Source: Burkholderiaceae bacterium
GTDB lineage: Bacteria; Pseudomonadota; Gammaproteobacteria; Burkholderiales; Burkholderiaceae
Length of the DNA: 64,000 bases
Reading direction: 5' to 3'
NCBI GenBank assembly: GCA_947447945.1
Contig: CANFLR010000003.1
Location: 1-64,000 of the forward strand
Below the pieces are notes generated by a model, which worked only from the letters and a program-made list of their open reading frames with translations, did no database searches and was not told the origin of the DNA. Both the position numbers and the translations under genes were made by a program. Below are positions 1 to 10,375 of this stretch, piece by piece (position 1 is the stretch's first letter; each line of letters begins with the position of its first letter).

Positions 1-161
1 GACTGGCTGATACCGCGATAGCGGTAGTCATTAACTACAGTAACGTTGGCAGTGATTGGGCTGGCTTCAGGAGCATCTTCTGCAAATGCTGCTACAGACC
101 CAAGGCCACTCAACAATGCAACTGCGGCTGCAGAGATTGCTGTCTTTTGTAATGCTTTCAT
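1..161 (-). CDS. TorF family putative porin (TIGR02001-like), N-terminal part, runs off window
   Basis: Not in ORF track. Reverse-strand ATG at 161 gives MKALQKTAISAAAVALLSGLGSVAAFAEDAPEASPITANVTVVNDYRYRGISQS: signal peptide followed by the characteristic YRYRGISQ motif. Confidence 0.8.
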   Translation of the reverse strand, partial: MKALQKTAISAAAVALLSGLGSVAAFAEDAPEASPITANVTVVNDYRYRGISQ

Positions 162-273
162 GTATGACTCCTTGCTGGTTGTAATCAAAAAATGTACGAA
201 TGCTTATTGCATGGTGTGATCATGAAGCTTTGGCAATACCTCCCCTCAAAACGATGCACTCTGTTAAGGCTTT

Positions 274-290
274 AGCACCAAATAGGTGCT
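274..290. promoter_or_regulatory. NtrC-like palindrome AGCACC-N5-GGTGCT (alternatively a plus-strand terminator, followed by T-run)
   Basis: agcacc aaata ggtgct, matching the GCACC-N5-GGTGC NtrC half-site layout, about 120 nt upstream of the TorF-like start; T-run at 291-295. Confidence 0.4.
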
Positions 291-422
291 TTTTTATGCA
301 CCAAAATTGAGAAATTGCTCTTTTTTAGCTTTTTAAGAGGTTTTTGCAACAGAAATTACTTCCCAAATTAAAATGAAATTCGTGTCTTTTGTGCAACGCT
401 AACCCCACCAGAGAAACAAACC

Positions 423-689
423 ATGCAAAAACCAGGCGAAATCCTCGAACAAATCCAACGCATTGCCAGCGATATGCAAAATAAAGTGGGCGATGCCATT
501 CGGAATTCACCGGCCCAAGAGATTGAAAAGAATGTGCGCGCCATGATGAACCAAGGATTTCAGAAAATGGATTTGGTCACTCGCGAAGAATTCGAGTTGC
601 AATCCAAAGTTCTGGCAAAGACTCGAGAAAAACTAGAGGCGCTAGAAGAAAAAGTTGCAGCCCTTGAAAAATCTTCTACGGCACTTTAA
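423..689 (+). CDS. ubiK: Ubiquinone biosynthesis accessory factor UbiK (BMFP domain)
   Basis: Short coiled-coil protein with VTREEFELQSKVLAKTREKLEALEEKVAALE, typical of BMFP/UbiK. Confidence 0.85.
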   Translation: MQKPGEILEQIQRIASDMQNKVGDAIRNSPAQEIEKNVRAMMNQGFQKMDLVTREEFELQSKVLAKTREKLEALEEKVAALEKSSTAL

Positions 690-725
690 TTTTCCAAAGA
701 TTGCGACGCTCTAACGATCGGGTGA

Positions 726-1325
726 TTAATCCGGATGAAACTCATCGAAAAAATTGGCGCGCTCTTCCGCAGAAAAAAATGTTTTGACGTCAGGCTGAAT
801 TGATCCTGCATGCAAAATAGATAATTGGTAAAGCCACATGCCGCCATTTGGAGAAGATCTGGTGAGCCAACGAACCCGCATTGCTTGCTGAGTAGTGCCA
901 ACGGATTTAAATTCTAGAAAATAATCTTTACTCGGTAAGCGCTGATGATTGGCTGCTTGATAAAAGCCTTCTGAACTCAGTGCCGTTAATTGATCCACGC
1001 CAGCATTATGAAAAAGATTGCCCTCTAACTGGGCCAATAATTTTGGCAAAAGCTCAGTTTGTTGGCTGCTGAAATAAATAGAGCTAACGGAGTAAATATC
1101 GTCATCGATCTTGACTGCCTCTAAGGCTTGAAGAAGCTCCTGCCCCTGAAAGGGAACTTTTCTCTGAATCTTTTCAGGCTTAGCTGGAAATAATGCGGTA
1201 TATCCCTCCAGAGGGGATTGAACTACGCGCCAATCGAACTTTGGGCTACAGGCGGAGAGCAATAAAACCGATGCTATCAATAAGTAACATCTCAAAAAAG
1301 CTTTTCTAAACAAGGCCCGCCCCAT
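726..1325 (-). CDS. Hypothetical lipoprotein
   Basis: Lipobox-like LLLSAC after basic N-terminus. Start placed at the MGRALFRK Met (1325) instead of the ORF-track start 1514, which lies deep within lipA. Confidence 0.6.
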   Translation of the reverse strand: MGRALFRKAFLRCYLLIASVLLLSACSPKFDWRVVQSPLEGYTALFPAKPEKIQRKVPFQGQELLQALEAVKIDDDIYSVSSIYFSSQQTELLPKLLAQLEGNLFHNAGVDQLTALSSEGFYQAANHQRLPSKDYFLEFKSVGTTQQAMRVRWLTRSSPNGGMWLYQLSILHAGSIQPDVKTFFSAEERANFFDEFHPD

Positions 1326-2316
1326 GTGCCTGCTGGTCAGCATGGTAGCTTGATCGCACCATCGCGCCAACTGCGGCATGAGAGAAGCCCATTGCGTTAG
1401 CCTTTTCTTCAAACATCTTGAAAATATCAGGATGCACATAGCGGCGCACAGGCAGATGATGCCCTGATGGCGCAAGATACTGACCAATGGTGAGCATATC
1501 GATATTGTGCTCACGCATATCGCGCATTACCTCTAGAATTTCTTCATCAGTTTCACCAAGACCCACCATCAAACCACTCTTTGTTGGGATATGAGGGAAG
1601 CGTTCTTTAAAGTCCTTCAATAGCTTCAAAGAGTGCAGATAATCCGCGCCTGGTCTTGCTTCTTTATATAAACGTGGGACCGTTTCAAGGTTGTGGTTCA
1701 TTACATCCGGCAAGCCTTTTGGTGCGTGCTCAGAAAAAATATCCAATGCCTTATCTAAACGACCACGAAAATCTGGGACTAGCACTTCAATTCGGGTATT
1801 GGGTGATGCAGCCCTAGATTGAGAAATGCAATCCACATAATGCATCGCACCGCCATCGCGTAAATCATCACGGTCTACACTAGTAATCACGACGTAATTT
1901 AACTTCAGAGCAGCAATCGTACGGGCTAGGTTGGCAGGCTCATTTTGATCTAGCGGATCTGGTCTGCCATGGCCAACGTCACAAAATGGGCAACGACGTG
2001 TGCACTTATCGCCCATGATCATGAAGGTGGCCGTACCCTTACCGAAGCACTCACCAATATTGGGGCAACTTGCTTCCTCGCAGACTGTAACCAATTCGTT
2101 TTCACGCAAAATCTTTTTAATTTCTGAAAAGCGTGAATTTCCAGATGCAGCCTTAACCCGAATCCAATCGGGCTTTTTAAGTACCTGTTCAAGCGGCACA
2201 ATTTTGATCGGAATACGTCCCGTCTTCTCGCCAGACTTTTGCTTGCGAGTTGCGTCGTAATTGAGATCTTGTCGAGGCTCAATAATGGTCTTGGTATCAG
2301 TCTTATTTGTGGTCAT
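1306..2316 (-). CDS. lipA: Lipoyl synthase
   Basis: [36 protein letters not shown] radical-SAM/auxiliary cluster motifs. Confidence 0.97.
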   Translation of the reverse strand: MTTNKTDTKTIIEPRQDLNYDATRKQKSGEKTGRIPIKIVPLEQVLKKPDWIRVKAASGNSRFSEIKKILRENELVTVCEEASCPNIGECFGKGTATFMIMGDKCTRRCPFCDVGHGRPDPLDQNEPANLARTIAALKLNYVVITSVDRDDLRDGGAMHYVDCISQSRAASPNTRIEVLVPDFRGRLDKALDIFSEHAPKGLPDVMNHNLETVPRLYKEARPGADYLHSLKLLKDFKERFPHIPTKSGLMVGLGETDEEILEVMRDMREHNIDMLTIGQYLAPSGHHLPVRRYVHPDIFKMFEEKANAMGFSHAAVGAMVRSSYHADQQAHGAGLV

Positions 2317-2956
2317 GTGACATCAGTTGCTTTTGTAAATGCTCCAAAAGCCTTTGGCTAATAGTGTCTATATTGTCCTTGATCCCAAGAGTTTGCATAT
2401 CCACCGTCTTTAAGCCCTGATATCCACAGGGGTGAATACGGCTAAAAGCCTCAAGATCGGTAGCCACATTGAGGGCTAAGCCATGATAGGAGCAACTTTT
2501 AGAGACCTTGAGGCCCAAGGCAGCGATCTTAGCCCCCATCCACTCTAAAGGCACGTTAGGCTGCTCTGAAACATATATTCCAGGGGCTCCTGCGTGTCTT
2601 TCGGTCTTTAAATTGTAGTCAGCGAGAGTATCAATGAGAGCTTGTTCGATATGAACGACTAGCTCTTTTACGAAGATACCTAAGCGCTTGAGATCCAGCA
2701 ATAGATAAACAACGGTCTGACCGGGACCGTGATAAGTAATCTCACCACCACGATCAACCTGTACCAAGGGTATTTGATTGCTAGGGGCATGCAAGTTACT
2801 TGGGTCTCCAGCCAACCCCAATGTAAAAACAGGGAGGTGCTCTAAGACCCAAATTTCATCTGGCGTATCAATCTTGCGTTGCTTTGTAAATTCCTGCATT
2901 GCTGTATAGGTAGATTGGTAATCTACCAATCCTAAGTGCTTGACTAAGATCGCCAT
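2303..2956 (-). CDS. lipB: Octanoyltransferase
   Basis: [12 protein letters not shown] and SYHGLALNV motifs; adjacent to lipA. Confidence 0.95.
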   Translation of the reverse strand: MAILVKHLGLVDYQSTYTAMQEFTKQRKIDTPDEIWVLEHLPVFTLGLAGDPSNLHAPSNQIPLVQVDRGGEITYHGPGQTVVYLLLDLKRLGIFVKELVVHIEQALIDTLADYNLKTERHAGAPGIYVSEQPNVPLEWMGAKIAALGLKVSKSCSYHGLALNVATDLEAFSRIHPCGYQGLKTVDMQTLGIKDNIDTISQRLLEHLQKQLMSHDHK

Positions 2957-2964
2957 CAGCTAAG

Positions 2965-3231
2965 CTAAAGAACAATGCTCACTAGTGGATGCGTGGATAG
3001 GGTTCTATACAACTCATCTAACTGCTCGCGACTCGTTGCATTAATGGGCAAGGTAATCCCCAGATAATTTCCATCCTTCGAGGGTCTTTGCTCAACTTTG
3101 CTTTCATCAAAGATCGGATCAAATTGTTTGGCAATATGCACCATTGCAGGAAAATATTCGGGGGTAGCTTTCCCCATGACCTTCACTGGAAAAAGAGAGG
3201 GATACTCAATGAGAGATTTTTCTGCAGACAT
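2965..3231 (-). CDS. DUF493 (YbeD-like) protein
   Basis: MSAEKSLIEYPSLFPVKVMGK...; lipB-adjacent as in other proteobacteria. Start at 3231 preferred over 3336. Confidence 0.75.
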   Translation of the reverse strand: MSAEKSLIEYPSLFPVKVMGKATPEYFPAMVHIAKQFDPIFDESKVEQRPSKDGNYLGITLPINATSREQLDELYRTLSTHPLVSIVL

Positions 3232-3238
3232 ATCTTGA

Positions 3239-3952
3239 TTAGCTCCGGTGATCGGGCATGCCAAGCCAGGCGCCAGTAATGATATTGCGAATGCAATGCA
3301 GTCTACGATGAAAGAAATGGTCTGCGCCAGGAACAACTTGTACCGTTAACTCTTGTGGGCGTGCCCAATCTAGGACCGCGCCCAATGTAATGGTTTCATC
3401 AAGCTCCCCATGAATCACAATAGTATCTGCAGGAACTGGTGCTAACTCCCAGCGACCAGCAGCGCTGCCAATCATCACAAGTCGTTCTGCAGGCCTACCC
3501 AAGTCAATCAGTTTCTGAACTAAGTGGCTACCAACAAAACTGCCAAATGAAAAACCAGAAACTACCAAAGGCAAAGTATTTACAGAGTTTATCCAGTTGT
3601 GTTGTTGAGCAAAATCAAGGGCATTCCAGCTTGAGGGCGTCCGCATCCAATCGGTAATATGGAGTAAATCATCCAACTCACCCACACCATCGTCATGCAC
3701 TCCCACACTTCCGCCTACCCCACGAAAATTTGGCCGAACACTAACATAGCCTAATTGGTTAAAAGTCCTTGCCATCGTCTGTGCAACCTTGTTATCCATC
3801 GTGCCGCCCATCAAGGGGTGAGGATGGGCAACTAAAGCCAGCCCACGTACTGCAAACTCTGGATGATTTTTTAACTCATCAGGCAAATCAATGGATACTT
3901 CGATAGGGCCAACGACCCCTTCAATCTGTATTACTTTTGTACGGCCATTCAT
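3239..3952 (-). CDS. Alpha/beta hydrolase
   Basis: VAHPHPLMGGTMDNKV and GFSFGS nucleophile elbow. Confidence 0.85.
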   Translation of the reverse strand: MNGRTKVIQIEGVVGPIEVSIDLPDELKNHPEFAVRGLALVAHPHPLMGGTMDNKVAQTMARTFNQLGYVSVRPNFRGVGGSVGVHDDGVGELDDLLHITDWMRTPSSWNALDFAQQHNWINSVNTLPLVVSGFSFGSFVGSHLVQKLIDLGRPAERLVMIGSAAGRWELAPVPADTIVIHGELDETITLGAVLDWARPQELTVQVVPGADHFFHRRLHCIRNIITGAWLGMPDHRS

Positions 3953-3974
3953 GTAACTATCTTTCTAAGATCAA

Positions 3975-4286
3975 CTAAGCTAACTGCAAACGCTCAACCG
4001 GCTGCCCCTGGATCAAGTGCGATTGAATAATCTCTTCAATATCCTCGATATCTACGAATGTATACCAAATCCCAGCAGGATAAACGACCATTACAGGCCC
4101 ATCCGCACAACGATCTAAACAACCAGCTTTGTTCACGCGAACTTTTCCAGGTCCTGCAAGACCGAGCTCTTTCACGCGGCTCTTTGCATACTCAAAAAGA
4201 GCAAATGCATTATGTTGGTCACAACAATCTTCGCCATTCTTGCGTTGATTTAAACAAAAAAACAGGTGGTGTTGAAAACTCATCAA
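3975..4286 (-). CDS. Thioredoxin-like [2Fe-2S] ferredoxin
   Basis: C-x10-C...VNKAGCLDRCADGPVMVVYP motif. Confidence 0.85.
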   Translation of the reverse strand: MMSFQHHLFFCLNQRKNGEDCCDQHNAFALFEYAKSRVKELGLAGPGKVRVNKAGCLDRCADGPVMVVYPAGIWYTFVDIEDIEEIIQSHLIQGQPVERLQLA

Positions 4287-4294
4287 TAAATGTC

Positions 4295-5389
4295 TCAGCG
4301 TTGAAGGTTAATTTGGAGCCGATGATGTATTGCCCAGAACATCGCTAATGGTAGCCATGCTACTGATACCCACTGCATGAGCTCATTAAAGTGCAATAAC
4401 CTACCTTGGTACCAGTGCCGTAAATTTAGAATGAAATAGGGATTATCCGGTAAAAAGTTAATTGCAACCGTCGCCGTGAGCAAGCAAAGTAAAGATGCCC
4501 AAAATTTGCTATTGCTAGATAGATTTAAGCTCCAACGCAATATCACGCTGGCAATAATCATCCCCCAAATCGCACCTGCGGTGAGCCATAACAAACTCAA
4601 TTCAAGACCAAACTGCAATGCTGTAAATAAGGTCTTAATAAGTACTGTTATACAAAGCAAGCCAATTAATATATGCCATTGTTGTGCTTTACTACGCATT
4701 CCCAAAGAAAGTAATAATGCGGCTCCTAGCCAACACAATGCAGTAATTAAGGTTTCTTGAACAACTTGATTAATGACGGTGGTACCCCAATCAATAGAGC
4801 CAAAAATCGCATGACCCCATACCCCGGTTCCCAACCATGAACTTTGGGGGTAGATTTGCGACCATGGAAATAACAAAAATAAGCCGCAAGCAAACCAGTT
4901 AGAGCCAAACCACCCATCAAAACGTTTGTGAAGCACGCTACCAGATAACCATTGGGGGCCCAGTGGAATTGCCAAAAGTCCACCCAGAATCCCACCGAGC
5001 ACATTGGCCCACCAATCCATTTGGCTGGGTATGCGGGTTGGTAACCAGGTCTGAAGCGTCTCAACGCTAAATGCTAAGGCGGCGCTAAAGACAAGGGCAA
5101 TCGCCAGCGCAATATAGTTACGCCAACGGGGGTAAGCGGCGAAAACTAATAAGAATCCCAATGGAATGTACGCCAAAATATTCACGGAAACATCAAATAG
5201 CGTAATAAACCGAGGCAAGGGGGCGCTTACCCAAGCCCAAGCACCAATTCCATTATTAAAGTCAAAATCAAAGGGGTTTAAGCTCACATAAATGATCAAT
5301 AAGGCATAACTGAGACTAGAAACTCTAGCCAAAGGCATGGCCTGAAGTGGCCAAATAAACTTTCGGGGGCGTTGATCTTTGGAATGCAT
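4295..5389 (-). CDS. VanZ family membrane protein
   Basis: Multi-TM protein with DVSVNILAYIPLGFLL...ETLQTWLPTRIPSQMDWWANVLGGILG. Confidence 0.8.
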   Translation of the reverse strand: MHSKDQRPRKFIWPLQAMPLARVSSLSYALLIIYVSLNPFDFDFNNGIGAWAWVSAPLPRFITLFDVSVNILAYIPLGFLLVFAAYPRWRNYIALAIALVFSAALAFSVETLQTWLPTRIPSQMDWWANVLGGILGGLLAIPLGPQWLSGSVLHKRFDGWFGSNWFACGLFLLFPWSQIYPQSSWLGTGVWGHAIFGSIDWGTTVINQVVQETLITALCWLGAALLLSLGMRSKAQQWHILIGLLCITVLIKTLFTALQFGLELSLLWLTAGAIWGMIIASVILRWSLNLSSNSKFWASLLCLLTATVAINFLPDNPYFILNLRHWYQGRLLHFNELMQWVSVAWLPLAMFWAIHHRLQINLQR

Positions 5390-5426
5390 TCCACAATTCT
5401 AGGTCAGACCTTTCTACAATGGCGAA

Positions 5427-6227
5427 ATGACTTGGAATTGCATCCTTGAGCGCGTAGCTGAAACAAAATCGACAAATGACGATCTTTTGGCGCGCTGGCG
5501 CGCTGGCGAACTGATTGACCCTGTTGCCCGAATTGCCCAAAAACAAACAGCTGGAAAGGGTCGCGCAGGGAGATCATGGCTTGCAAACCCAGAAGACTCT
5601 CTGTGTTTCTCTTTGGCCTATCCCTTTCGTAGAAACCCTGCTGAACTCTCGGGATTAAGCTTATTAGTCGGTTTAGCGGTGATTGCAGGCATTGCTGGCG
5701 CACTTGAGATCCCTCAATCCAATCTCCATCAACAAGGCTTACGCCTCAAGTGGCCCAATGATCTCTTATTAAACAATGCCAAATTGGGCGGAATCTTGAT
5801 TGAAGGTGGGCAAACAAAAGTGGGCGCCCCAACTTGGATGATTATTGGTGTAGGCATTAACTTACGCAATAGCGCAGCCATTCAAACACGGCTCAAAAAT
5901 AAAAATTCTCTTGGCGTTACCAGTTTAGACCAGCTACTCCCTAACGGGAAAACACTTCCAGAGACTGAATTGCTTTGGCTTAAACTCCTCGAATCTTTTG
6001 GCCAACATCTGCAAGAGTTTGACCAAAAAGGATTTGATGTGTATCGGCAGCAGTGGATGCACTGGGATGCATTTCAGGATACCGAGGTTTGTATCACTGG
6101 CTCGGGCAACAATCCTATTATTGGCATTGCAACAGGAGTAGATGCTAGCGGTGCACTCCTTCTGTTACAAGAAAATAAAACTATCACTATTCATGCTGGT
6201 GATGTTTCATTGCGAGCTAAATCATGA
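5427..6227 (+). CDS. birA: Biotin--[acetyl-CoA-carboxylase] ligase
   Basis: QTAGKGRAGRSW and LKWPNDLLL motifs. Confidence 0.93.
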   Translation: MTWNCILERVAETKSTNDDLLARWRAGELIDPVARIAQKQTAGKGRAGRSWLANPEDSLCFSLAYPFRRNPAELSGLSLLVGLAVIAGIAGALEIPQSNLHQQGLRLKWPNDLLLNNAKLGGILIEGGQTKVGAPTWMIIGVGINLRNSAAIQTRLKNKNSLGVTSLDQLLPNGKTLPETELLWLKLLESFGQHLQEFDQKGFDVYRQQWMHWDAFQDTEVCITGSGNNPIIGIATGVDASGALLLLQENKTITIHAGDVSLRAKS

Positions 6228-7045
6228 GCCTGTATTTACTATTTGATGTCGGCAATACCAGGCTTAAATGGGCTGCGGTTGAGACCACACAAGCCCCCTC
6301 GGATCGTCATAAAAAATTATGGGCTTATTCAGGATCTATTAGCAGTAAATCATTGCAATCTCCTGAACATCGCTTAGAACTAGCTGATTACATCGCAAAA
6401 ACGATACCTAAACCAATTGCGATTGGATTTGCCTGCGTCGCTGGGGCTATTGCCATTGAAAATCTCAAATCACTATTTCCGCAATGGAGCGAGCTTGAAT
6501 GGCAGCAATTGAATGGTCATAGCCAATATGACGGTATTCGCACCTTATATGAAGATCCCTCTAAGCTTGGAGCGGATCGTTGGGCAGCCGTGATTGGAGC
6601 GCGGGCTTTATCAAATACAAATACCCTTATTATTAATGCTGGCACTGCTACCACTATTGATCTATTGGGAGGTAATGGCGTTCACTATGGCGGATGGATT
6701 CTTCCTGGCCTTACGCTGATGCATGAGAGCTTGCAGAGCAAGACTGCGCAACTGCCTCTAGCAACTCGCTCGGAAGATCAATTGGGATTTGGAATATCAA
6801 CCAACAATGCCATTACCAGTGGCTGTGATGCTGCTCAGATTGGCGCAATGATTTATGCAAGCCAATTAGCCAAGGAAATGCATCATCCTATTGAGCGTAT
6901 TTGGCTTGACGGCGGCCATGGTAAAGCATTGGCTGCTGAGATCAAAAAACGTCCTAATCTAAATCTACCGCCTTTAGAGACAATTGATGGCCTGGTGCTA
7001 CGAGGTATTTGGGCTTGGCTAAGGCAAACATCAAGGTCTAAATAA
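6224..7045 (+). CDS. coaX: Type III pantothenate kinase
   Basis: DVGNTRLKW, LGADRWAAVIGA, NAGTATTIDLL; ATGA overlap with birA. Confidence 0.93.
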   Translation: MSLYLLFDVGNTRLKWAAVETTQAPSDRHKKLWAYSGSISSKSLQSPEHRLELADYIAKTIPKPIAIGFACVAGAIAIENLKSLFPQWSELEWQQLNGHSQYDGIRTLYEDPSKLGADRWAAVIGARALSNTNTLIINAGTATTIDLLGGNGVHYGGWILPGLTLMHESLQSKTAQLPLATRSEDQLGFGISTNNAITSGCDAAQIGAMIYASQLAKEMHHPIERIWLDGGHGKALAAEIKKRPNLNLPPLETIDGLVLRGIWAWLRQTSRSK

Positions 7046-7051
7046 CGGTCT

Positions 7052-7540
7052 CTAGGAGCGAATTTTTCCCAACAAAGTCGTGGTGGAGCGCTCATAGATA
7101 AAAGGAATGGCCACTGACTTTCCACCCCAAGTTTTAACAACGCGAGTCTCTTCTAAAGTGTCTATTTCATAATCTCCGCCTTTGACATAAATGTCTGGGC
7201 GAATCTGTGCAATCAAATTTACTGGCGTCTGTTCAGTAAAAAGCACAACCAAATCTACACTAGCTAAAGCAGCTAATAGCGCTTGACGATCCGCTTCTGA
7301 ATTAATCGGTCGGTCATCGCCCTTTCCTAGTGTCTTTACAGAGGCATCTGAGTTCACCCCCACTACTAAACTCGCTCCCAACTCGCGAGCTTGGGCTAAA
7401 TAGCTGGCATGCCCACGGTGAAGAATATCGAAGACACCATTGGTAAATACCAATGGCCTCGGCAGTTGGCTAATCCGATCCTGTAAATCTGAAGATGGGC
7501 AGACTTTGGACTCAAAAGATGGTAGTGGCAAAGAACTCAT
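7052..7540 (-). CDS. rfaE2: D-glycero-beta-D-manno-heptose 1-phosphate adenylyltransferase
   Basis: FTNGVFDILHRGHASYLAQAR nucleotidyltransferase motif. Confidence 0.9.
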   Translation of the reverse strand: MSSLPLPSFESKVCPSSDLQDRISQLPRPLVFTNGVFDILHRGHASYLAQARELGASLVVGVNSDASVKTLGKGDDRPINSEADRQALLAALASVDLVVLFTEQTPVNLIAQIRPDIYVKGGDYEIDTLEETRVVKTWGGKSVAIPFIYERSTTTLLGKIRS

Positions 7541-7632
7541 AAGCTAATCTTAATGGCAATAGGCCATGACCAACAATATTGGCCAGAATGGCTTAGACTT
7601 GAAAGCTGACCACCCTTATTTGAAGACGCAAT

Positions 7633-8208
7633 ATGGCGAACCTGCTATCAACCTGGATTTTGGTCCTAATGCTATTCGTACCGAGCATTAGGCTGGCAGA
7701 AGCCGCACCAAGCAACTGTAGCCCATTGCTTTCTCATACTTTTCCCCGACTTCAAGATGAAGCACCCCAAAATCTTTGCCAATACCAAGGAAAGGTACTC
7801 CTGGTAGTCAACACTGCTAGTTTTTGTGGCTTTACTAGTCAATATGAAGGTCTTGAAAAGATTTACGCCCAATATAAAGACCAGGGTTTAGTCGTTCTAG
7901 GCTTTCCATCTAACGATTTTGGCCAACAAGAGCCTGGCAGCAACAAAGAGATTGCTGACTTTTGTGCCAACACTTATGACGTGAAATTTCCGATGCTTGC
8001 TAAGAGCTCTGTCAGTGGAAAGCAGGCTAACCCTCTTTTTAAAATGTTGATTGCCAAAACAGGCACGAGCCCTAAATGGAATTTCTATAAATACTTAATT
8101 GATCGTAATGGCAATGTGGTCGACTCGTTCGGCAGCATCACCAAGCCAACAAGCAGTAGCATTACCAGTGAAATCAATAAACTCTTGGCAGAAAAAATCC
8201 GTGAGTAA
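7633..8208 (+). CDS. Glutathione peroxidase with signal peptide
   Basis: VNTASFCGFTSQYEGL, GFPSNDFGQQEPG, WNFYKYL; N-terminal signal sequence ending AEA. Confidence 0.92.
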   Translation: MANLLSTWILVLMLFVPSIRLAEAAPSNCSPLLSHTFPRLQDEAPQNLCQYQGKVLLVVNTASFCGFTSQYEGLEKIYAQYKDQGLVVLGFPSNDFGQQEPGSNKEIADFCANTYDVKFPMLAKSSVSGKQANPLFKMLIAKTGTSPKWNFYKYLIDRNGNVVDSFGSITKPTSSSITSEINKLLAEKIRE

Positions 8209-9589
8209 ACATAAAATCGCCATTATTGGCGCTGGTATTTCGGGCTTAGGCTGCGCGTACGCCCTAAGACAACATCCTGACTTAGAAATAACAATCTATG
8301 AGGGCGGGAGTCATATTGGCGGCCACAGCAATACTGTGGATTTCTCATTAGAAACGCCTCAAGGGCACATCACTCATGGTGTGGATACTGGTTTTTTGGT
8401 ATTCAACCGCAAAACCTACCCACGCTTACTTCGCCTCTTCGAAGAAATTGAAGTTCCAATCGCGCCGTCAGAGATGTCTTTTTCGGTCTCAATTGATACA
8501 ACAAATCAACTCAAGCAAGTTAAAAAAATTGAATGGGCTGGTAATGACATTAATTCGCTGTTTGGCCAAAGGGCAAATTTATTATCGCCATCCTTTTGGC
8601 GCATGGTCTATGACATATTACGATTTAACCGCTTAGCTACCCAACTTGCTAAGAGCCAAATTGAATCTGAGCATGAATTTTCAGAGCCTGATGAAAGCAT
8701 AGCGGATTTTCTGAAACGAAATCGCTTTAGCCAAAGCTTTAGAGAAAACTATTTTCTACCAATGATTGGCGCAATCTGGTCTTGCTCAGTTGATCAAATG
8801 CTAGAGTTTCCGATTCAGACGATGGTTCGCTTTTGTCATAACCATGGTCTTTTACAAATACAAAATAGGCCCCAATGGCTTACTGTTCAAGGCGGTTCAC
8901 GAGAATACGTGAAGCGCCTAGTCAGCGCCTTAGAAAAAAACCGCGTTCAATTCGTACGTGAGTCGGTGGAACGCGTTAATGCGCCGCCAAATGAATCATC
9001 CCAGGTTGAAGTGATGAGTGTTTCAGGCTCTTCCTGGTTTGATGAGGTCATCATGGCTTGTCATAGTGACCAAAGTTTAGGGCTAGTACAAGGCATTTCC
9101 ATAGAGGCTCGCAACATTCTGGCGGCGATTCCCTATCAAAATAATCGTGCCATCTTACACACCGACCGACGCTTTTTGCCTGAAACAAAACGGTGTTGGG
9201 CTGCATGGAACTACACGGCTCACTCGGGGGCTCTACCTTCCTCGAGGCAACATGTCAGTGTCAATTATCTGATTAATCGCCTACAACCCCTGCCCAAGGG
9301 ACTCGAACATACCCCTATCATTGTTAGCTTGAATCCAGCTACCGAACCCGATCCAAAGTTAGTTCATGCTGAAATTCATTATGCGCATCCAGTCTTTGAT
9401 ATGCGAGCCATTCAGGCGCAAAAAGAACTACCACTGATCCAGGGCTTATCTTCAATCTGGTATTGCGGTGCCTGGACGGGATTTGGTTTTCATGAAGATG
9501 GCCTGCGATCAGGAGAACTCGTTGCGGAAGATTTACTAGAACGGCTACGCCATCAAATCAAAACTCACCCCGTGCACGACAGTGAGTAA
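8201..9589 (+). CDS. NAD(P)/FAD-dependent amine-oxidase-like oxidoreductase
   Basis: IAIIGAGISGLGCAYAL FAD-binding motif and C-terminal GAWTGFGFHEDGLRSGE. GTG start at 8201 overlaps gpx stop by 8 nt; in frame with ORF 8099..9589. Confidence 0.9.
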   Translation: MSKHKIAIIGAGISGLGCAYALRQHPDLEITIYEGGSHIGGHSNTVDFSLETPQGHITHGVDTGFLVFNRKTYPRLLRLFEEIEVPIAPSEMSFSVSIDTTNQLKQVKKIEWAGNDINSLFGQRANLLSPSFWRMVYDILRFNRLATQLAKSQIESEHEFSEPDESIADFLKRNRFSQSFRENYFLPMIGAIWSCSVDQMLEFPIQTMVRFCHNHGLLQIQNRPQWLTVQGGSREYVKRLVSALEKNRVQFVRESVERVNAPPNESSQVEVMSVSGSSWFDEVIMACHSDQSLGLVQGISIEARNILAAIPYQNNRAILHTDRRFLPETKRCWAAWNYTAHSGALPSSRQHVSVNYLINRLQPLPKGLEHTPIIVSLNPATEPDPKLVHAEIHYAHPVFDMRAIQAQKELPLIQGLSSIWYCGAWTGFGFHEDGLRSGELVAEDLLERLRHQIKTHPVHDSE

Positions 9590-10375
9590 ATGAAACAGCC
9601 AACAATCAACTTTGGAGTGGTCAAACATCGCCGCTTTCGCCCAGCCAAGAATGCCTTTGGCTACGGGGTATTCACGCTTTCTATCCCGATGCGCACTAGG
9701 GCGCAAGAGCCAGATCTTTTGCGTCAATATGGTTTAGGGGACAACTCAACTCGCTTATTTTCTTTTTACGATCAAGATCACGGCGCTGGAAATGGCAGTA
9801 GCCTTCAATGGATTGAGAGCATTCTTCATGAAAATCAGATCACCTCTGCCGATGGTGAAATTTGGTTACAGACCTTTCCTAGGGTTTTAGGTTACGTATT
9901 TAATCCAGTTAGCTTTTGGATCTGCACCCGGACAAATGGTCAGGTACAAGCAGTATTAGCCGAAGTGAACAATACTTTTGGAGAGCGGCATTGCTACTTG
10001 CTTCATAAAGAGTCTGGTGAACCCCTAAAATCTGGAGAAACTTTAAGCAGTAAAAAAGTATTTCATGTTTCTCCTTTTTGTGAAGTCCAGGGTGAATACC
10101 ATTTTCGTTTTTTGTTTACGCCCGATAGCGCATCAAAGCAACACTCGGTCTGCCGCATCGAATTACACGAAGAGGGCTCACCCCTGATTAACACTAGCAT
10201 TAGCGGACTGAGCCAAGCACTGACTAAATCTGCCCTATATCTTGCCTTTTTGCGCTACCCACTCATGAGCTTTGGAGTGATTTTTCGCATACACTGGCAA
10301 GCCTTAAAATTATGGGCAAAAGGTGTACCCTTTCATTCCAAACCCAAACCACCTGAATTTGAAGTGAGCAGATGA
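9590..10375 (+). CDS. DUF1365 family protein
   Basis: VKHRRFRPAKNAFGYGVFTL...LPRVLGYVFNPVSFW-type DUF1365 signature. Confidence 0.9.
   Translation: MKQPTINFGVVKHRRFRPAKNAFGYGVFTLSIPMRTRAQEPDLLRQYGLGDNSTRLFSFYDQDHGAGNGSSLQWIESILHENQITSADGEIWLQTFPRVLGYVFNPVSFWICTRTNGQVQAVLAEVNNTFGERHCYLLHKESGEPLKSGETLSSKKVFHVSPFCEVQGEYHFRFLFTPDSASKQHSVCRIELHEEGSPLINTSISGLSQALTKSALYLAFLRYPLMSFGVIFRIHWQALKLWAKGVPFHSKPKPPEFEVSR

Noticed and set aside
7562-7585. GGCCA...TGGCC inverted repeat in the rfaE2/gpx divergent region, considered as operator or ECF promoter element
   Set aside because: Arms only 5 bp; no TGATCC-like -35 with proper spacing to a -10 was found.
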